Shown here piece after piece: positions 18,530-26,539 of a DNA stretch of 64,000 nucleotides; position 1 is the first letter of the stretch; each line of letters starts with the position of its first letter. This stretch comes from Myxococcaceae bacterium (GTDB lineage: Bacteria > Myxococcota_A > Polyangia > Polyangiales > Ga0077539): NCBI GenBank assembly GCA_004297725.1, contig SCUS01000057.1, positions 33,199 through 97,198 on the forward strand. Direction: 5' to 3'. The translations under genes were made by a program, and so were the position numbers. The notes beneath the pieces are model-generated. The model did no database searches. It saw only the letters and a program-made list of their open reading frames with translations, and was not told the DNA's origin.

Positions 18530-20188
18530 CTAGGCGGCGCAGCAAGAGAGCTTCGCCACGTCCTTGTCGAAGGCCTGCGCCGCGAGCTTGATGGCCTCGG
18601 CGCCGGTCAGGTACGGGTGGAACGCTCGAGCGAGCTCGCTCACGGGAATCCCGTGACGGATCGCCAGCGCAGGCTCCATGATGAGGTCGCCTGCTTCGGG
18701 GGCGAGTATCGTCGCGCCGACCAGGCGATCGGAACCTCGGGCTCGGAGCAGCTTGACGAAGCCGCGGGTGTCGCGAGCGACGAGCGCGCGCGGAACGGAC
18801 GTGAACGGCAGCCTGGCAACGTCAACTTCGATGCCGCGCTCGCGCGCCTGCCTCTCGTTGAGCCCAACCGTCGCCAGCTGCGGATCAGTGAAGACGACGG
18901 CTGGCAACGCCGAGTAGTCCCGCGGATGCCGGGCACCCCCCAGAGCGTTGTCCGCAGCGAGGCGACCTTCGTACGCCGCGGTGTAGACGAACGCTGGCTC
19001 GCCGATCACGTCGCCCGCCGCAAAGATCCCGGGCGCAGTCGTCTCGAGCTCGTCGTTGACGTCGATCGTGCCGTCTGCCCGAAGTCGCACGCCGATGGAA
19101 GCGAGCCCCAGGCCGTCGGTGTTCGCCCGACGTCCCGTCGCAACCAGGATCTGCTCGGCAGCGATCCGCACGCGCTCGCCGTGACGCTCGACCTCCACGA
19201 CCCGGTCACTGCCATCGCGCAGTGCGCGGAGCACGCGCGAGCCCGTCAGGATGCTCATGCCCTCTGCGATGAGAAGGCGCTCGAGCTCCTCGGCCACGTC
19301 GTCGTCCTCGGTCGGCAACACATGTGAGCTGCGCTGCACGAGGGTGACGTGGGTGCCGAGCCGCGCGAAGGCCTGCGCGAGCTCGAGGGCGACGAAGCGT
19401 CCGCCGAGGACGATCATCGACCTGGGCAGCGTCTCCAGGGCAAGCGCGGTGGTGCTGGTCAGGGGACCGACGTCGGCCAGGCCCGGAACGTCGACCAGAT
19501 GGGGACTCATCCCGGTGGCGATGATGAATCGATTCGCCTCAAGCACCCTGCCGTTCACCGCGATGCGCCCCGGACCTATGAACCGCGCGTCACCCTCCAC
19601 GAGAGACACTCCGGGCGTGTCGGCGAGCACGGCAGCGTACTTCGCCGCGCGCAGTGCCTCGACCAGACTCTGCTTCTCGGCCATCAGCGCACGGAAGTCA
19701 TCGAGCCGTCCGTTCGCGACGATCCCCGCGAAGCGGGGATGACTGGCGCGGTGGAGCGCCTCCGCCGCTCGGATGAGCGCCTTCGAGGGCACGCAGCCAG
19801 TGTTGACGCAGGTCCCGCCGAGCGTTCCCCGTTCGACCATCGCCACGCGCGCCCCGAGCTCCGACGCGCGGAGCGCGGCCCCAAAGGCAGCGCCGCCCGA
19901 GCCCACGATCACGAGATCGTAGCCCTCGCCTCGCCTCGCCCCATCCGGTTCTTGAACCGATGCCGGATCCGCATGCGCTGTGGCCACGAATCCCGACGCA
20001 GCGGCCGCTGCGACGGCGGCGCTCGCGGAGAAGCCATGAACGGTGCGCAGCGTGGCGAGCCGATCAGCGAAGCTCACCTTCGCCTCGACGACTCCGGGGA
20101 CCTCCCTCAGCGCCGCGCTGAGCGTCCGTGAGCAGTGATCGCACGTCATACCTTCGATGGAGAAACTGGCTTCATTGGGCGTTTGCAT
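18530..20188 (-). CDS. merA: mercuric reductase
   Basis: The protein has 552 residues. An N-terminal metal-binding NmerA domain carries GMTCDHC (Cys16, Cys19). An FAD site follows ([13 protein letters not shown]). The redox-active pair is Cys127/Cys132 in [12 protein letters not shown]. The C-terminal Hg(II)-binding pair is Cys549/Cys550 (LSCCAA). These are all the catalytic hallmarks, and the length is standard. It reduces Hg(II) to Hg(0) with NADPH in the cytoplasm. The start lies 10 nt after the merT stop. Confidence 0.97.
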   Translation of the reverse strand: MQTPNEASFSIEGMTCDHCSRTLSAALREVPGVVEAKVSFADRLATLRTVHGFSASAAVAAAAASGFVATAHADPASVQEPDGARRGEGYDLVIVGSGGAAFGAALRASELGARVAMVERGTLGGTCVNTGCVPSKALIRAAEALHRASHPRFAGIVANGRLDDFRALMAEKQSLVEALRAAKYAAVLADTPGVSLVEGDARFIGPGRIAVNGRVLEANRFIIATGMSPHLVDVPGLADVGPLTSTTALALETLPRSMIVLGGRFVALELAQAFARLGTHVTLVQRSSHVLPTEDDDVAEELERLLIAEGMSILTGSRVLRALRDGSDRVVEVERHGERVRIAAEQILVATGRRANTDGLGLASIGVRLRADGTIDVNDELETTAPGIFAAGDVIGEPAFVYTAAYEGRLAADNALGGARHPRDYSALPAVVFTDPQLATVGLNERQARERGIEVDVARLPFTSVPRALVARDTRGFVKLLRARGSDRLVGATILAPEAGDLIMEPALAIRHGIPVSELARAFHPYLTGAEAIKLAAQAFDKDVAKLSCCAA

Positions 20189-20198
20189 GGCTGCTTCC

Positions 20199-20630
20199 TC
20201 AGTCGAACAGGATCGGGACGAGGTACGGGAAGACGAGGAAGCCGCCGACCATCATGGTGGCGAGCCACAGCATGATGCGACCGGCGCGATTGGTGCGCGG
20301 CGCAGGGCAGTCGCAGGCCGGGCCGTCAGCTCCACCGACAGCGGCCGGCGCGCGACGGCGGTAGGTCAAATAGAACCCCGTGCCCAACAGCGCGAAGGTG
20401 ACAGTCATGAAGTAGGGCCGGTACGGCTCAAACCTGACCAGCATCCCCGCACCTCCGAGGCCGAGCAGGGCGAAGATCAGGGGGCCCACGCAGCACGCCG
20501 ACGCGAGAAACGCGGAGACGACGGAGCCAGCACTCGCCGCGAGCGCGGTACGCGTGCTCCCCTGATCTCCAGATGGTGCTGGCGACGGCGCTGGCGCTGG
20601 ACAACAACCGTCTTCTGTTTTTGTGTTCAT
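20199..20630 (-). CDS. merT: mercuric ion transporter MerT
   Basis: The protein has 143 residues. The first membrane helix carries the vicinal pair Cys46-Cys47 (SACCVGPL). A second pair, CDC at 106-108, sits in the loop before the last helix, as in MerT. An extra N-terminal vicinal Cys9-Cys10 is unusual. It is the first gene of the operon. No ribosome-binding site is visible before the ATG, and the predicted sigma54 start point is about 2 nt upstream, so the message may be leaderless. Confidence 0.92.
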   Translation of the reverse strand: MNTKTEDGCCPAPAPSPAPSGDQGSTRTALAASAGSVVSAFLASACCVGPLIFALLGLGGAGMLVRFEPYRPYFMTVTFALLGTGFYLTYRRRAPAAVGGADGPACDCPAPRTNRAGRIMLWLATMMVGGFLVFPYLVPILFD

Positions 20631-20642
20631 TGCGGTGGGCAG

Positions 20643-20658
20643 AGCACCTTGCGTGCCC
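20643..20658 (-). promoter_or_regulatory. sigma54 (-24/-12) promoter of the mer operon
   Basis: Minus strand GGGCACGCAAGGTGCT. The invariant GG and GC are separated by exactly 10 nt, and GGCACG matches the -24 box fully. The -12 box is GTGCT rather than TTGCT. The predicted start point is near 20632, just before the merT ATG. The divergent neighbour is a sigma54 activator. Confidence 0.68.
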
Positions 20659-20706
20659 GCGAGAGCAGCGGCGAGCTTGTGCAGGAATCGGGGGACATTG
20701 CCTCCG

Positions 20707-20732
20707 TTTTGGAAGGATGCCAGACTCCAAAA
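20707..20732. promoter_or_regulatory. inverted repeat, candidate activator-binding site
   Basis: Perfect 7-nt arms TTTTGGA (20707-20713) and TCCAAAA (20726-20732) with a 12-nt spacer, an AT-rich patch in GC-rich DNA. Its centre is about 88 nt upstream of the predicted mer start point, a usual place for an enhancer site of a sigma54 activator. It also abuts the activator's own start codon, so it could mediate autocontrol. Confidence 0.55.
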
Positions 20733-20735
20733 TGG

Positions 20736-21698
20736 ATGCGCTCAACAGATCAAATGACCCATGAGCTCGTCGCCAGGAGCCCGGGCATGCGGCGGGTGCT
20801 TGAGCTTGCTGCCAGAGCGGCCGGTACTGACGCTACGGTGCTCATCAGCGGCGAGAGCGGGACTGGCAAGGAGCGGGTGGCTCGCTTCCTTCACCAGCGC
20901 TCACGGCGCAGCAAGGGGGCCTTCGTGGGGGTCAACTGCGGTGCGCTGCCCGAGTCACTCCTGGAGAGCGAGCTGTTCGGGCACAAGAAGGGCGCCTTCA
21001 CGGGCGCCGTGGCCGACAAGGCGGGACTCTTCGAGGCTTCCTCCGGCGGCACTCTCTTCCTCGACGAGATCGGTGAGACCCCGCTCGCGATGCAGGTCAA
21101 GCTGCTCCGCGCGCTCCAGGAGCACTCCGTTCGCCCGGTGGGATCGACGAAGGAGGCGCCCGTCGACGTTCGCGTTGTCGCGGCGACGAATCGCGACCTG
21201 GCCGAGCTGGTCGGGGCCGGCTCATTCCGGAAGGATCTCTATTACCGTCTTCGGGTGATCCCGCTCGAACTGCCCCCGCTGCGCGAGCGGCGAGAGGACA
21301 TCCTTCCCCTCGTACGCCTCTTCATCGCGCGTACCTGCAAACAGAACTCCTGCGGCCCATGCGCTCTCTCAAGTGATGTGTTGGATGCCCTGGTCGCGTA
21401 CCCCTGGCCGGGAAACATCCGTGAGCTTGAGAACGCCATCGAACGAGCGGTGGTCCTGGCCGAAGGGCAGCCGAGGATCGGTCTCGGTGACCTACCTCCA
21501 GAGATCCGGGACCCCGGCTTCGGGATCCCCGTGGCCTCGGAGGTGCCTCGCACGCTCGCGGAGGTCGAGCGTCAGCACATCATGGCGACCCTTCACCAGC
21601 TCCAAGGCAACCGCGCCGCGACGGCGCGAGCGCTCGGCATCGGCGAGAACACCCTGTGGCGAAAGCTGAAAGCGTACGGGGCTCCCGCAGCTCGTTGA
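20736..21698 (+). CDS. sigma54-dependent activator without receiver domain, likely mer regulator
   Basis: From the ATG at 20736 the protein has 320 residues; an in-frame ATG at 20754 is the alternative. It begins directly with the AAA+ domain: Walker A GESGTGKE (39-46), the sigma54-contact loop GAFTGA (86-91), Walker B (105-111), an arginine-finger region and [11 protein letters not shown] Fis-type HTH lies at about 275-318. There is no receiver, PAS or GAF sensor. Cys201, Cys206 and Cys209 cluster in [10 protein letters not shown], in the helical subdomain just before the WPGN helix, where relatives do not normally have cysteines. Divergence from merT and the promoter architecture suggest that it senses Hg(II) directly. 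Confidence 0.88.
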   Translation: MRSTDQMTHELVARSPGMRRVLELAARAAGTDATVLISGESGTGKERVARFLHQRSRRSKGAFVGVNCGALPESLLESELFGHKKGAFTGAVADKAGLFEASSGGTLFLDEIGETPLAMQVKLLRALQEHSVRPVGSTKEAPVDVRVVAATNRDLAELVGAGSFRKDLYYRLRVIPLELPPLRERREDILPLVRLFIARTCKQNSCGPCALSSDVLDALVAYPWPGNIRELENAIERAVVLAEGQPRIGLGDLPPEIRDPGFGIPVASEVPRTLAEVERQHIMATLHQLQGNRAATARALGIGENTLWRKLKAYGAPAAR

Positions 21699-21845
21699 GC
21701 CTCCGGGTCTGACCTTCGCGAACGAAGGAGCGAGCGCAGTACTTCGGGCGCAACCCGGATCTCCTTTGCGGCTCGGTGCCGCCCTGTTCTCGACGGCACC
21801 GCGCACGACCGTTCTCGACGACGCCCCCGCGACAAACTCGGGTAT

Positions 21846-23198
21846 TTAGATCATGTAGCGGATATCCGAGGAGAAGGTCGGGTACGCGAAGTGCGTCGCC
21901 TTCAGCCCGTCGACGTTGATGCCGTGCGCGATCGCGAGCGCGAACACGTGGATGATCTCCGCCGCGCCGTGCCCGAGGATCGACGCCCCGAGCACCTTGC
22001 CGGTTCCGCGCTCGACCAGCACGCGCGAGCGGGCGGCCCGCTCGGCGTAGGTGCGCGTCGATCGCCATGAGGCCATGTCGCGGTCGAGCACCTCGACGTC
22101 GAGCCCGCGGGCGATCGCCGCCGCCTCGCTCTCGCCCACCGTGGCCAGCGTGGGGAGCGTGTACACGCAAGCCGACACGGCGTCGTAGCGCAGCGTCTTC
22201 GGGGCGTCCGGGTGCAGGAGGTTGTACCCCACGGTGCCGCCCTCCCAGGTCGCGACCGGGGAGAGCTGCGGCGTGCCCGGCAGCGCGTCGCCCGCGAACC
22301 ACACCCGAGGGTTCTCACGGCTGCGCATCGAGGCGTCGAGCGAGGGGCGCCCGCGCTCCAGGGTGATGCCCGCCTTGCCGAGATCGAGCCCCTCGAAGGA
22401 CGGCACCCGCCCCACGGCGTTGAGCACCGTGTCGGCCTCGAAGACGCGCTCGACCCCGCCGACCTCGGCGACCAGCGCGAGGGCGTCGCCCCGGCGCTCG
22501 ACCCGCTTCGTCGTGGCCCCGGTGACGGTCTCGATGCCGAGGCCGTCGCCCACGCGCACGAGGTCGGCGACGAGCAGCTCGTCGAACTGCGGCAGCACCC
22601 GAGGCGCGAGCTCGACCACCGTGACCTTCGTCCCGGCGCGCGCGAGCACGTGGGCGAACTCCATCGAGATGACGCCGCCGCCGAGGAACACCGCGCGCGC
22701 GGGCCGCTCGGGGAGCTCGAGAAACGCGTCGCTGGTGATCATCAGCGCCTCGCCCTCGAGGCCCAGGCTGCGAGGCTTCGAGCCCACCGCTACGACGACG
22801 TGGCGCGCGGTCACGACCGTCCCGCCGACCTCCACCGTGTCCTCCCCGACGAAGCGCGCCTGACCGCGGAGCAGGTCGATGCCGCGCGAGGTCAGCGAGC
22901 GCTCGAACTCCTGGGGGACGCCCTCCACGAAGGACGTCTTGCGCGCCATCAGCGCCGCCCAGTCGAGCGTGGCCGGTCCGGTGGCGATGCCGTGCTGCCC
23001 TGCGCGCGAGATCACGTCGAGCGCCTCCGCCGCGGCGACCAGTACCTTCTTCGGCACGCAGCCCCGCAGCGGACAGGTTCCGCCGACGTCTCGCGACTCG
23101 GCCACGGCGACGCGCCAGCCCGCAGCGCGCGCGGTGTTCGCGGCAGCGAGACCCGCGTTGCCCGCGCCGATCACCAGGAGATCATAGTGTTCTGTCAT
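21846..23198 (-). CDS. FAD-dependent pyridine-nucleotide disulfide oxidoreductase
   Basis: The protein has 450 residues. The FAD fold is VIGAGNAGLAAANTA. The redox disulfide motif is GGTCPLRGCVPKK, NAD(P) binding is FLGGGVISMEFAHVLA, and the second FAD strand is VWFAGDALPG. The C-terminal dimer domain lacks the HP-catalytic signature in the usual form and has no terminal Cys pair, so it is not MerA. It is closest in layout to glutathione/mycothione reductase or dihydrolipoamide dehydrogenase relatives. It could supply thiols for the mer or ars systems nearby; this is inference. Confidence 0.85.
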   Translation of the reverse strand: MTEHYDLLVIGAGNAGLAAANTARAAGWRVAVAESRDVGGTCPLRGCVPKKVLVAAAEALDVISRAGQHGIATGPATLDWAALMARKTSFVEGVPQEFERSLTSRGIDLLRGQARFVGEDTVEVGGTVVTARHVVVAVGSKPRSLGLEGEALMITSDAFLELPERPARAVFLGGGVISMEFAHVLARAGTKVTVVELAPRVLPQFDELLVADLVRVGDGLGIETVTGATTKRVERRGDALALVAEVGGVERVFEADTVLNAVGRVPSFEGLDLGKAGITLERGRPSLDASMRSRENPRVWFAGDALPGTPQLSPVATWEGGTVGYNLLHPDAPKTLRYDAVSACVYTLPTLATVGESEAAAIARGLDVEVLDRDMASWRSTRTYAERAARSRVLVERGTGKVLGASILGHGAAEIIHVFALAIAHGINVDGLKATHFAYPTFSSDIRYMI

Positions 23199-23275
23199 CG
23201 GTTCCTCGGCGCCTGCGGGCCGACCAGTCGGGCCGTACGGGCGCGCGCGACGCTACGCGCGGACCCACCCGGCGG

Positions 23276-24808
23276 TTACTCGTCCGAACGCGCGGCCGAC
23301 GGGCAGTCGCCCATCGGGAGCGTCACCGTGAACACCGTCCCGTGGGGGTCGTTCGCCCGGGCGACGATGCTCCCTCCATGGGCGCGAGCGATTCCATGGC
23401 AGACCGAGAGGCCAAGCCCCGTCCCGACGCCCTCGGCCTTCGTGGTGAAGAAGGGCTCGAAGATGCGGCCGACGACGTCGGGCGGAATACCCGCGCCCGT
23501 GTCGCTGACCTCGATCACGACCTCGCGCCCGCGACTCCGGGCCCGAACAAGCACCAGGTTGTCTGCGGGCCGCCCCTCGGTGATCGCCTGCATGGCATTC
23601 ACCAACAGGTTGACGAAGACCTGAAGCAGCTGGCCGGAGCTGCCTTCGACCCATGGGTCGTTGGTGATGTCGAGCTCCAGCCGCGCCTTGCTCCGCAGGT
23701 CCGCGCCGGTCATCCGTACCGCGGCGGTGAGCACCGCGCGCAGCTGCACCGGCGCGCGCGCCGACAGGTCCGCCCGCGCGAACAGACGCAGGTCGCACAC
23801 GAGGTCGCGGATCTGGTCGATGCTCTGGAGCGCATCCATCGAGAAGTCGGGTCCGAGCTCATCCGCCCCGACTCCCCGCGACATCAGCTCGAAGCCGAGG
23901 CGCAGGGCCGTTAAGGGCGACATGATCTCGTGCGCCATGCCCGCCGAGAGCACCCCGAGCGAGATGAGACGATCGCGGTGCATCGCGTCGCGCTCCGAGG
24001 CGAGCGTCGACTCCAGCATCGCGCGCTCCGCGGCCCAGCGAGCTCGCTGCTCGCGCAGCCACAGGATGGTCGTCGAGAGGGCGAGGACGAGCGAGAGCGC
24101 CGCGCCGGAGAGCTCGAGCCAGAGCGCCGATCGAACGCGATCGGTCGCGCGCTCTGGGGCGATCCGGGTATGGAGCATCAGTGCCTCGCCGCCGGGGTTC
24201 ACGACGGTGTCCGTTCGCAGCCAGCGCGTCGTGGTGTTCGCGGCGACGGCCTCTCCGATGAGCCGACGGCCGCGCGCGTCCTCCAGCCAGACCGCCGCGC
24301 CATGCTCGCGCAGTGGCCCGAGGACCCGATGGTCGAGGCCGTGCAGCGTGAGCAGTACCTCCGCCACCCGACCGCGGTCGTCAGGGGCACCTCGAAGCAC
24401 CAGCGCCTCCCGCTCGTCGAGGCAGAGCCGACACATGATGGCTCCGACCCCATGGTGGCGGTGCGTCACCGCCGGAGCACCCGCCCGGGCCAGGATCGCA
24501 CCGTCGGGACCCTCGACGTGCCCGTGCACCCATGCTTCGACGCGGAACGCTCCGAGCTGCGCGGCGAGCCACGCATCGGCGGCCGAGGGTTCCGCGGGCA
24601 TCGCGGAGAGGTTGAGCTGCGCTGCGGCGACCTCGGCGTGCTCGATCGCGGCCCGGAGGACCAGGGCCTGCCCACGCACGAGGAGCCGCTGCTGAGCGAC
24701 GAATTGCTCCTCGGCGGACGCGACCGTCTGTCGGGCCGCCACGAGCGCGAGCGCGAGCGCAAGCAGCGAACCGAGCGCGGTCGCCCTGAGAACTCCCTGG
24801 GATCCCAT
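23276..24808 (-). CDS. membrane sensor histidine kinase
   Basis: The protein has 510 residues. Two membrane helices (about residues 8-27 and 228-250) enclose a ~200-residue extracytoplasmic sensor containing a CRLCLDE segment. The dimerisation/phosphoacceptor box is GMAHEIMSPLTALR; N-, G1- and G2-boxes follow (NLLVNAMQAI, DTGAGIPP, GTGLGLSVCHG). No response regulator lies nearby, so it is an orphan kinase. A CGTAAC-N16-CGTAAC promoter ends 7 nt before its ATG, suggesting a leaderless mRNA. Confidence 0.9.
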   Translation of the reverse strand: MGSQGVLRATALGSLLALALALVAARQTVASAEEQFVAQQRLLVRGQALVLRAAIEHAEVAAAQLNLSAMPAEPSAADAWLAAQLGAFRVEAWVHGHVEGPDGAILARAGAPAVTHRHHGVGAIMCRLCLDEREALVLRGAPDDRGRVAEVLLTLHGLDHRVLGPLREHGAAVWLEDARGRRLIGEAVAANTTTRWLRTDTVVNPGGEALMLHTRIAPERATDRVRSALWLELSGAALSLVLALSTTILWLREQRARWAAERAMLESTLASERDAMHRDRLISLGVLSAGMAHEIMSPLTALRLGFELMSRGVGADELGPDFSMDALQSIDQIRDLVCDLRLFARADLSARAPVQLRAVLTAAVRMTGADLRSKARLELDITNDPWVEGSSGQLLQVFVNLLVNAMQAITEGRPADNLVLVRARSRGREVVIEVSDTGAGIPPDVVGRIFEPFFTTKAEGVGTGLGLSVCHGIARAHGGSIVARANDPHGTVFTVTLPMGDCPSAARSDE

Positions 24809-24815
24809 GGACAGC

Positions 24816-24843
24816 GTTACGCGACCGGGGCCGCGCCGTTACG
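24816..24843 (-). promoter_or_regulatory. GTAAC-type promoter of the sensor kinase
   Basis: Minus strand CGTAAC-N16-CGTAAC, with the ATG 7 nt after the -10 element. It is a variant with C in the first -35 position and T in the -10 (CGTA). Confidence 0.5.
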
Positions 24844-24976
24844 TCGCATCGGAGATGCGAAGAAAGCGCCGAGCGGAGGACGACCACGCTGGAATCGCTT
24901 CGGCGTCCGATGGACGGCGGTTCACGCCGCGGCTCCACGGCTCCCGTCGGTGCGTCGGGGTCGAGTCGCCACGTCT

Positions 24977-25130
24977 GCCGCGGCGACGCTGTAACGATCG
25001 TGCCTGGTCCAGCGAAGGGGCTCGCGTGGTCGATCGAATCCTGCGTCTGGTGAGTGACGATCCGCGTCGACGCGAATGAGCCATCGCGACGTCGTGGTGC
25101 TGTTGAACGGCAACGCTGAGTCGAGTACCG
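24977..25130 (+). repeat. partial duplicate of the lipid-kinase promoter and 5' end (copy A)
   Basis: By eye about 90% identical to 32916-33076. It covers the TGTAAC promoter, the leader, and the first ~20 codons of the lipid kinase. A 1-nt deletion (near 25063) relative to copy B shifts the upstream GTG frame. It is the main content of the stretch between the kinase and the oxidoreductase gene (24809-25172), which otherwise holds only promoters. Confidence 0.85.
24990..25018 (+). promoter_or_regulatory. ECF-type promoter in the duplicated segment
   Basis: Plus strand TGTAAC-N17-CGAAGG, then 7 nt to a GTG. It stands about 120 nt upstream of the second promoter at 25135 and may be a second start for the oxidoreductase gene. 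Confidence 0.5.
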
Positions 25131-25162
25131 GAGGCGTAACCTCGAGCGCCGCGACGGCGTAG
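25076..25162 (+). pseudogene. 5' fragment of a lipid kinase gene
   Basis: Encodes 28 codons starting MSHRDVVVLLN, matching the start of the complete lipid kinase at 33021. Homology is lost after about residue 18, and the frame ends at a TAG inside the -10 element of the next promoter. It is a decayed partial duplicate. Confidence 0.75.
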
Positions 25163-25163
25163 C
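25135..25163 (+). promoter_or_regulatory. GTAAC-type promoter of the FAD oxidoreductase
   Basis: Plus strand CGTAAC-N17-CGTAGC, with the ATG 9 nt after the -10. Nearly the same in layout as the promoter at 26470-26498 and likely leaderless. Confidence 0.58.
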
Positions 25164-25172
25164 GTCGCCACC

Positions 25173-26459
25173 ATGAGCAAGGCCTATGTGGTGGTGGGCA
25201 ACGGCGTCGCGGGCGTGTCTGCAGCGCTCGCCATCCGGTCGCGCGACGCGCGCGGCACCATCGCCGTCGTGTCCGACGAGGGCGACTATTTCTTCTCCCG
25301 CACCGCGCTGATGTACGCGTTCATGGACCGCCTCCCGCGGCGCGCCATGGAGCCCTACGAGCGGCACACCTGGCGCGAGCGCGGCGTCGAGCTCGTGCGC
25401 GCGCGGGTCGCCGACCTCGACGCCTCGCGGCATCAGCTCACGCTCCGCGACGGTCGTACGCTGCCGTACGATCGGCTGCTGCTCGCCACCGGGTCGCGCG
25501 CGCGACGCATCGAGCTCCCCGGGGTCACCGACGACCTCGCGGGCCTGGTGCACTTCGTCACACTGCAAGACCTCGACGCCTGCGAGCAGTACGCGCCCAC
25601 GACGAAGCGCGCGGTGGTGGTGGGCGGCGGGCTCATCGGCATCGAGCTCGTGGAGTCCCTACGGTTTCACGGGGTGGCGGTGACGTTCCTCGTGCGCGAG
25701 CCGTGGTACTGGCCCGCGGCGCTCAGCCGCGAGGAGGGGGAGATGACCGCGCGGGAGATGCGGCGGCACGGGGTCGACGTGCGCGAGGGCGCGGAGCTGG
25801 CCTCGGTGGCGCGCGACGCGAGCGGGCGCGTGGCCTCGGTGACCACCACCGCGGGGGAGACCATCGCGTGCGAGATGCTGGGCGTGTGCATCGGAGTGGC
25901 TCCGCAGGTGGAGTGGCTGAGGGGCGTGGCGACGCCGCCGGCGATGGGGCGCGGGGTGAAGGTCGACGCGACGATGCGCACGACGCTCGACGATGTGTGG
26001 GCCGCGGGCGACTGCGCGGAGCTCGCCGACGGGCGGGTGGAGTCGATCTGGTACAGCGCGAAGCGGCAGGGCGCGCTCGCGGGGGAGAACATGAGCGGGC
26101 GCCCGAAGGGGTATGCGTCGCCGGTGTTCTTCAATAGCGCGAAGCTCTTCGAGCTGGAGTACACGACCGTCGGCGCGCTCGCGGAGGTGGAGGACGGCGC
26201 CGAGAGCCTGTACGCGACGCACCCGACGCGGGCGCTCTCGTGGCGCATCGTGCACTCGGGCGACAAGGTGCTCGGGTTCAACGCGCTCGGCTCACGATGG
26301 GACCACACGGTCATCACCCGATGGATCGAAGAGCAGCGCCCGGTGGACTGGGTGCGCGAGCACCTGCGACGGGCGCAGTTCGACGTCGAGCTCGGTCGCG
26401 CGCCGCTGCACGAGATGACCGCGCGGGCGCTTCCCATCGCGCGCAAGGGCGTGTCGTAG
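25173..26459 (+). CDS. NAD(P)H-dependent FAD oxidoreductase
   Basis: The protein has 428 residues. The FAD motif is VVVGNGVAGVSAALAIR, the NAD motif VVVGGGLIGIELVESL, and the second FAD motif DDVWAAGDCAEL. There is no redox CxxxxC, placing it with rubredoxin/ferredoxin reductase or NirB-type reductases. An unusual ~110-residue C-terminal domain follows. It precedes a NosR-like Fe-S membrane protein with a matching promoter; together they could pass electrons from NAD(P)H to the envelope. Confidence 0.85.
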   Translation: MSKAYVVVGNGVAGVSAALAIRSRDARGTIAVVSDEGDYFFSRTALMYAFMDRLPRRAMEPYERHTWRERGVELVRARVADLDASRHQLTLRDGRTLPYDRLLLATGSRARRIELPGVTDDLAGLVHFVTLQDLDACEQYAPTTKRAVVVGGGLIGIELVESLRFHGVAVTFLVREPWYWPAALSREEGEMTAREMRRHGVDVREGAELASVARDASGRVASVTTTAGETIACEMLGVCIGVAPQVEWLRGVATPPAMGRGVKVDATMRTTLDDVWAAGDCAELADGRVESIWYSAKRQGALAGENMSGRPKGYASPVFFNSAKLFELEYTTVGALAEVEDGAESLYATHPTRALSWRIVHSGDKVLGFNALGSRWDHTVITRWIEEQRPVDWVREHLRRAQFDVELGRAPLHEMTARALPIARKGVS

Positions 26460-26469
26460 AGCGCTCGCG

Positions 26470-26498
26470 CGTAACCCCCGCCGGGGGACGGGCGTAGC
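26470..26498 (+). promoter_or_regulatory. GTAAC-type promoter of the Fe-S protein operon
   Basis: Plus strand CGTAAC-N17-CGTAGC. The next ATG, at 26507, lies 8 nt on and opens a 10-codon frame rather than the main gene. Confidence 0.58.
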
Positions 26499-26506
26499 CT
26501 GCGACC

Positions 26507-26539
26507 ATGAGCAGGCACACCGTCAGGCGGTCGGAATGA
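26507..26539 (+). CDS. 10-codon upstream reading frame
   Basis: Reads MSRHTVRRSE and stops at a TGA that overlaps the ATG of the Fe-S protein gene (ATGA). It sits where the leaderless start would fall, 8 nt after the -10 element. It may couple translation into the main gene. It could also be chance. Confidence 0.4.
   Translation: MSRHTVRRSE

Noticed and set aside
24381..25568. Minus-strand frame upstream of the sensor kinase
   Set aside because: It covers promoters and the duplicated segment and shows no protein family.
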